From Chloroflexota bacterium (lineage in GTDB: Bacteria; Chloroflexota; Dehalococcoidia; Dehalococcoidales; RBG-16-60-22), in assembly GCA_016190585.1 (NCBI GenBank), contig JACPQH010000093.1, positions 1 to 8,912 on the forward strand: a stretch of 8,912 bases of DNA. Reading direction: 5' to 3'. The notes under the pieces were generated by a model. The model saw nothing but the letters and a program-made list of their open reading frames with translations. It was not told the origin of the DNA and made no database searches. Within the stretch, counting starts at the first letter, position 1. Every line of letters begins with the position of its first letter. Below, piece after piece: positions 7,001-8,912 of the stretch. A program made the position numbers and the translations under genes.

Positions 7001-8911
7001 CACGGTGAAGGTCAGCGAGACGCTGCCGGAGGTCCCCGGCGTCAGCGTGACCGTGTTGCCCGACGAGAAGGCCGCGGTGATACCGGGGGCCAGCCCCTCG
7101 GCCGCCAGTGTTACGTTGGCAGTCGAGGTACCGACCGACCTCGCGGTCACATTGATAGTACCCTCACCGCCCTGTACGACCGGCGGCAGGTAGGGCGGTG
7201 AGAGCTGGAGGATAAACTTAGCGTCAGAGCCGCGTATCTTGAACGGCCGGGAGGCGTAGATGAACCCGCTGCCGCTGGCTACCGCTACGGAGACGTCATA
7301 TGTTCCGGCGGCCAGTCCGGTCGGCATCTGAAAAACACCGTTAAAAGCGCCGCCGGCATCCGTAGCAAGGTCATCCGGTATCGCCACCGTCTCCGCGCCG
7401 AACTTGAGGCTGCTGACGGCCTGGTTGGCAGGGAAACCGGAACCGGAGAAGGTCACCGTATATTTCTTGTCGGCGTAACCCGCCGGGGCGAAATCAGGCT
7501 CCAGGGTGAGCCTGGGTATCTGGAAGCTGGCCGGCGGCGTGACGCTGAAGCCGAAGGGCGCCGTGCGGACCTCGCCGTCGTTCACCCCGCGGACCACCAG
7601 CGGGTAGTAACCGGGCGCCGTCGACGCCCTGGTGGTGATGGTCAACCGGGTGCTGATAGAGCCACCCGGCGGCACGTCGACAGTGGCGCTATCGAAGGCG
7701 CTCGTTACCCCCGGCGGCAGGCCGTCAACGAACAGGTTGACAGTGGTGCCTTGCCCGGTGGCCTCCACGATGACGGTGGTCTCGCCGGACTGGCCCTGGA
7801 TGACGCCGGGGAGGAAGCCCGGTACCGTATTGAGCTTAAAGGATACGCCGGCATCCCGCACGAAGAAAGGCCTGGCGATGAATACCGGCGGCAATCCGGC
7901 CTTCTGAGCTTCGACCTCTACCATGTAATTACCGGTACCGAAGTCGGCCGGAACGTTAAAGACCAGCGTTAGATTGCCGTTGGCGTCAGCGACGGTGCCC
8001 GCCGGCACCGGCATCGCCCGGCCGCCGAAACGCAGCGCCGTTATGGTGGCGCCATTCGGGAAGCTGGTGGCTTGCACGGTTACCTTGCTCTTTACCGCGC
8101 CCGATCCGGGATTGAGGGTTATCTCCGGGAACCAGACGCCGCGCTGCGTCATCCAGTCGATGTTGGTAAATAGCTGCGGCGGCTGGACCTCGAACTCGAC
8201 GCGGGTGTAGACCGTCCGGGTATTACCCTCGACGGTGGCCGTACCTTTTATCTCGGCCCCGTAGCGGCCCGGCGGGATGCTGGTCGGCGTCAGTGTAAGG
8301 GTGGAGCTGCCCGAGCCGCCCGGCGGCACCGTCACCTGGCTGCTGGAAAACGAGGCGGTAACACCCGGCGGTATCTTGTCAACCGTCAGATTGACCGTAG
8401 CGCCGGCGCCCAGGGAGTTTATCTTGATGGTCGTGCTGCTGCCGGCGGCCGGTATCGGCGGCAGCCATCCGGGGTCGGCTTTCAGCGTGAAAGCGATATC
8501 CGGGGCCGTTACCTGGAACGGTTTCATAATGAGCACCGGCGGCTCACCGGCCTTCTGCGCTTCCACGGCCACATCATACCAGCCGGACGCCGTGTTGCCG
8601 CCCCACATCGTCTTCGGGACGTTGAACACCAGCGTGAAAGCCCCGTTGTCATCGCTGGCCGTGCCTGCCGGCACCGGAAGCTCCATCCCGCCGAACCGGA
8701 GATGCGTCACGCTGGCATCAGGCGGGAAGGCCGTGGCGCTTACCGTAACCTTGGCGCCCGCCTGGCCCACGTTCGGGTTGAGCATTATCTCCGGGAAGTA
8801 GAGGAGATACCTGTCGGTCTCCGCCAGTCCCATCTGGTCCATGATGGCGCCCCGGTCCCACGTCATGAACTGCTGCGGCGGCTGCACCTCGAACTCGAGG
8901 TGAGTGTAGAA
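4010..8911 (-). CDS. giant modular surface protein with C-terminal membrane anchor, 5' end outside window
   Basis: The visible 3' part of this gene encodes a cysteine-free extracellular protein. Numbering from the in-frame GTG at 8887, residues 1-1201 are beta-sandwich modules: five pairs of a TIG/IPT-like module (such as ISPASGPADTDIKISGTGF at 898-916) and an NEW3/COG1470-like module (such as GASGNTTLNLSSKNGF at 782-797), then one lone second-type module. Residues 1210-1355 and 1374-1520 are two modules each ending in HFSS. Residues 1521-1595 are a Pro/Thr stalk. About 1598-1618 is a membrane helix followed by RRRSGR, so the bulk faces outward. The GTG at 8887 is not the start: the frame stays open to the edge, reading FYTHLEFE before it, and matches the internal repeat VYTRVEFEVQPP at 227-237. 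The signal peptide must lie upstream. There is no LPXTG motif or recognisable enzyme domain. A role in adhesion, cell-surface architecture or an S-layer-like coat is inference only. Confidence 0.93.
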   Translation of the reverse strand, partial: FYTHLEFEVQPPQQFMTWDRGAIMDQMGLAETDRYLLYFPEIMLNPNVGQAGAKVTVSATAFPPDASVTHLRFGGMELPVPAGTASDDNGAFTLVFNVPKTMWGGNTASGWYDVAVEAQKAGEPPVLIMKPFQVTAPDIAFTLKADPGWLPPIPAAGSSTTIKINSLGAGATVNLTVDKIPPGVTASFSSSQVTVPPGGSGSSTLTLTPTSIPPGRYGAEIKGTATVEGNTRTVYTRVEFEVQPPQLFTNIDWMTQRGVWFPEITLNPGSGAVKSKVTVQATSFPNGATITALRFGGRAMPVPAGTVADANGNLTLVFNVPADFGTGNYMVEVEAQKAGLPPVFIARPFFVRDAGVSFKLNTVPGFLPGVIQGQSGETTVIVEATGQGTTVNLFVDGLPPGVTSAFDSATVDVPPGGSISTRLTITTRASTAPGYYPLVVRGVNDGEVRTAPFGFSVTPPASFQIPRLTLEPDFAPAGYADKKYTVTFSGSGFPANQAVSSLKFGAETVAIPDDLATDAGGAFNGVFQMPTGLAAGTYDVSVAVASGSGFIYASRPFKIRGSDAKFILQLSPPYLPPVVQGGEGTINVTARSVGTSTANVTLAAEGLAPGITAAFSSGNTVTLTPGTSGSVSLTFTVSASTSPGPYPVTIRGTAGAESVVVPFGFGVMPDIGAGAGYATITISPPRARPGEHVGISGAGFTSGRNVTLAAAPPGAPTTIDITPGTVQVQPDGTWATEITVPPAGQVPPGAYVIRATDGVRDARAPFSIVPAENADFFLNLSPQFLKVTRGASGNTTLNLSSKNGFNQAVRFSVGYLAPGVTATFKDTHGAIIGQFSGMPGGTRQVVALTPVTPLPGEDLGITVVIETNAATPVGPYNVPLQAETGTIFRAVPLNLMVVATGASMVISPASGPADTDIKISGTGFSAGETVAVTFAGSAITIVPAAVTVAQDGTFTALIKAPSRAAGIYPVKVTGAASGIKIERPFGLMPSSASAFVLFASPMKIDIPRGGSGSITAKIEPIGNFQSDVSLSLAGLGAITGATANITPSATVVPSIATPTNATLTFDIPAGAAEGRYVVTLSATSGAVVQTRNLTIAVVPPADTPDFAISLAPNTVPVKTGASGNTTVTITAINGFDGAVDLAVALSDPAATWPEGITYTADSITPAAATGLGKGGVVFTAAAGAQTGNWTIKITGTSGGLTHSTEVMLVVTPSSATVTEFASPSLDPTTITESTPVNMTPPWGDTISISSLASDGSEASIITPAKIDVAPGTLGAMPDGTSAALGRITNVESSAPIAGVQWNIGFPYSLATLAALGLDPSTLTVAYLNPATGTWTEETTILDTVNRMAYASSTHFSSWTLIAQAAPAAAPAPAPVTADAPPLDVKPVGLDGYLTLKSDGTTAARSQLVTQDTRVTLELPAGTKALGAAGQPLSTISASPAAAVPAAPPERAVVLAYELGPSGATFDPPITLSISYDPGKLPEGASAADLYIAWWNGTQWESLASSVDTANLTVSAPVSHFSSFGLLSRLAPQPAPTPTPAPTPTPTPTPTVKPTPPATPSASPTAAPTVAPTATPTPPPATPVLTPTPGPVPTTTPTPVPAPDKVNYIPYLVGGAILLTLVAWLLIYRRRSGR
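4103..4327 (-). repeat. Pro/Thr-rich stalk in the surface protein, hexamer-type DNA repeat
   Basis: Seventy-five codons (residues 1521-1595), mostly alternating Pro and Thr with some Ala and Ser, join the last folded module to the membrane helix. The DNA is a degenerate tandem of GTCGGT/GGCGTG-like hexamers on the plus strand, densest at about 4262-4315. The likely role is a stiff, possibly glycosylated spacer through the cell wall or surface layer. The repeat type is prone to length change by slippage. Confidence 0.85.
4328..5260 (-). other. two tandem C-terminal modules each closing with HFSS (ZU5-like)
   Basis: Within the surface protein, residues 1210-1355 and 1374-1520 form two related modules. 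Each runs through a 'Y/WxN..TGTW.E' or 'AWWNGTQWESL' strand, an Asp-Thr-x-Asn turn (LDTVNRMAYA; VDTANLTVSA), and closes with STHFSSWTLI (1344-1353) or VSHFSSFGLL (1509-1518). The second has PAGTKALG, then LGPSGATFDPPITLSISYDP, which resembles ZU5-type beta-sandwiches. The two are joined by an Ala/Pro linker at about 1356-1373. The HFS codons lie at 4844-4852 and 4349-4357. The fold assignment is by pattern only. Confidence 0.6.
5285..8911 (-). repeat. array of five A-B Ig-like module pairs plus one lone B module
   Basis: Boundaries taken at the recurring end motif (EVQPP, SVTPP, GVMPD, MVVAT, AVVPP, VVTPS) give pairs at 8887-8189, 8188-7544, 7543-6914, 6913-6221 and 6220-5621, and a lone B module at 5620-5285. 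Periods run from about 200 to 233 residues. The first two pairs are most alike, sharing VPAGT, TLVFNVP and VEAQKAG at matching positions, with similarity also visible in the DNA. This suggests relatively recent duplication, while pairs 3-5 have diverged. The reading frame before 8887 shows the tail of yet another B module, so the array continues beyond the window. Confidence 0.85.
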
Positions 8912-8912
8912 A

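Noticed and set aside
6269..7201. 310-codon open frame on the plus strand opposite the surface-protein gene
   Set aside because: It is antisense to repeated, clearly coding modules. The translation is Arg/Gly-rich with no recognisable domain, as expected from GC-rich third positions of the real gene. The other plus-strand frames at 4128-8801 are rejected for the same reason.
8885..8887. GTG as the start codon of the giant surface protein
   Set aside because: The frame is open to the window edge, and the residues around it (YTHLEFEVQPPQ) match an internal repeat (YTRVEFEVQPPQ). It is therefore an internal Val, and the gene is cut by the window.

Overview
The window shows one strand of a GC-rich bacterial chromosome. 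All convincing genes lie on the minus strand, so transcription runs from high to low coordinates. The best taxonomic guess is a Chloroflexota bacterium, possibly of the class Dehalococcoidia. The basis is a TRAP binding protein made as a lipoprotein with a long Pro/Thr/Ala tether, plus a very large cysteine-free surface protein ending in a Pro/Thr stalk and one membrane anchor. Both fit a cell without a conventional outer membrane. No rRNA or marker gene is present to confirm this.

Right part (4010 to the right edge): the 3' 4.9 kb of one giant gene. Its start lies outside the window. The visible part of about 1,633 residues carries five pairs of alternating beta-sandwich modules (a TIG/IPT-like module A and an NEW3/COG1470-like module B), one lone B module, two C-terminal modules that each close with a His-Phe-Ser-Ser motif, a Pro/Thr stalk and a C-terminal transmembrane anchor. 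It is followed by a strong GC-rich hairpin.

Middle (3802-4009): a 208-base AT-rich intergenic region. It holds the hairpin, a 15-base direct repeat spaced exactly 22 bases, and a good sigma-70-type promoter (TTGACA, 17 bases, TAAACT) reading into the left-hand genes.

Left part (about 3801 down to 68): a compact operon. In transcription order it encodes an isochorismatase-like cysteine hydrolase of the RutB/N-carbamoylsarcosine hydrolase type and a complete tripartite TRAP transporter: lipid-anchored binding protein DctP, small permease DctQ and large permease DctM. dctP and dctQ overlap by 14 bases and dctQ and dctM are 12 bases apart. The hydrolase is 52 bases ahead of dctP. The simplest reading is an uptake-and-hydrolysis cassette: the transporter imports a small compound and the hydrolase cleaves an amide or ureide bond in it. 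DctP has Thr where classical TRAP binding proteins have the carboxylate-clamping Arg, which suggests that the ligand may not be an ordinary carboxylate. A further gene may begin at the extreme left edge (GTG at 31), but only ten codons are visible.
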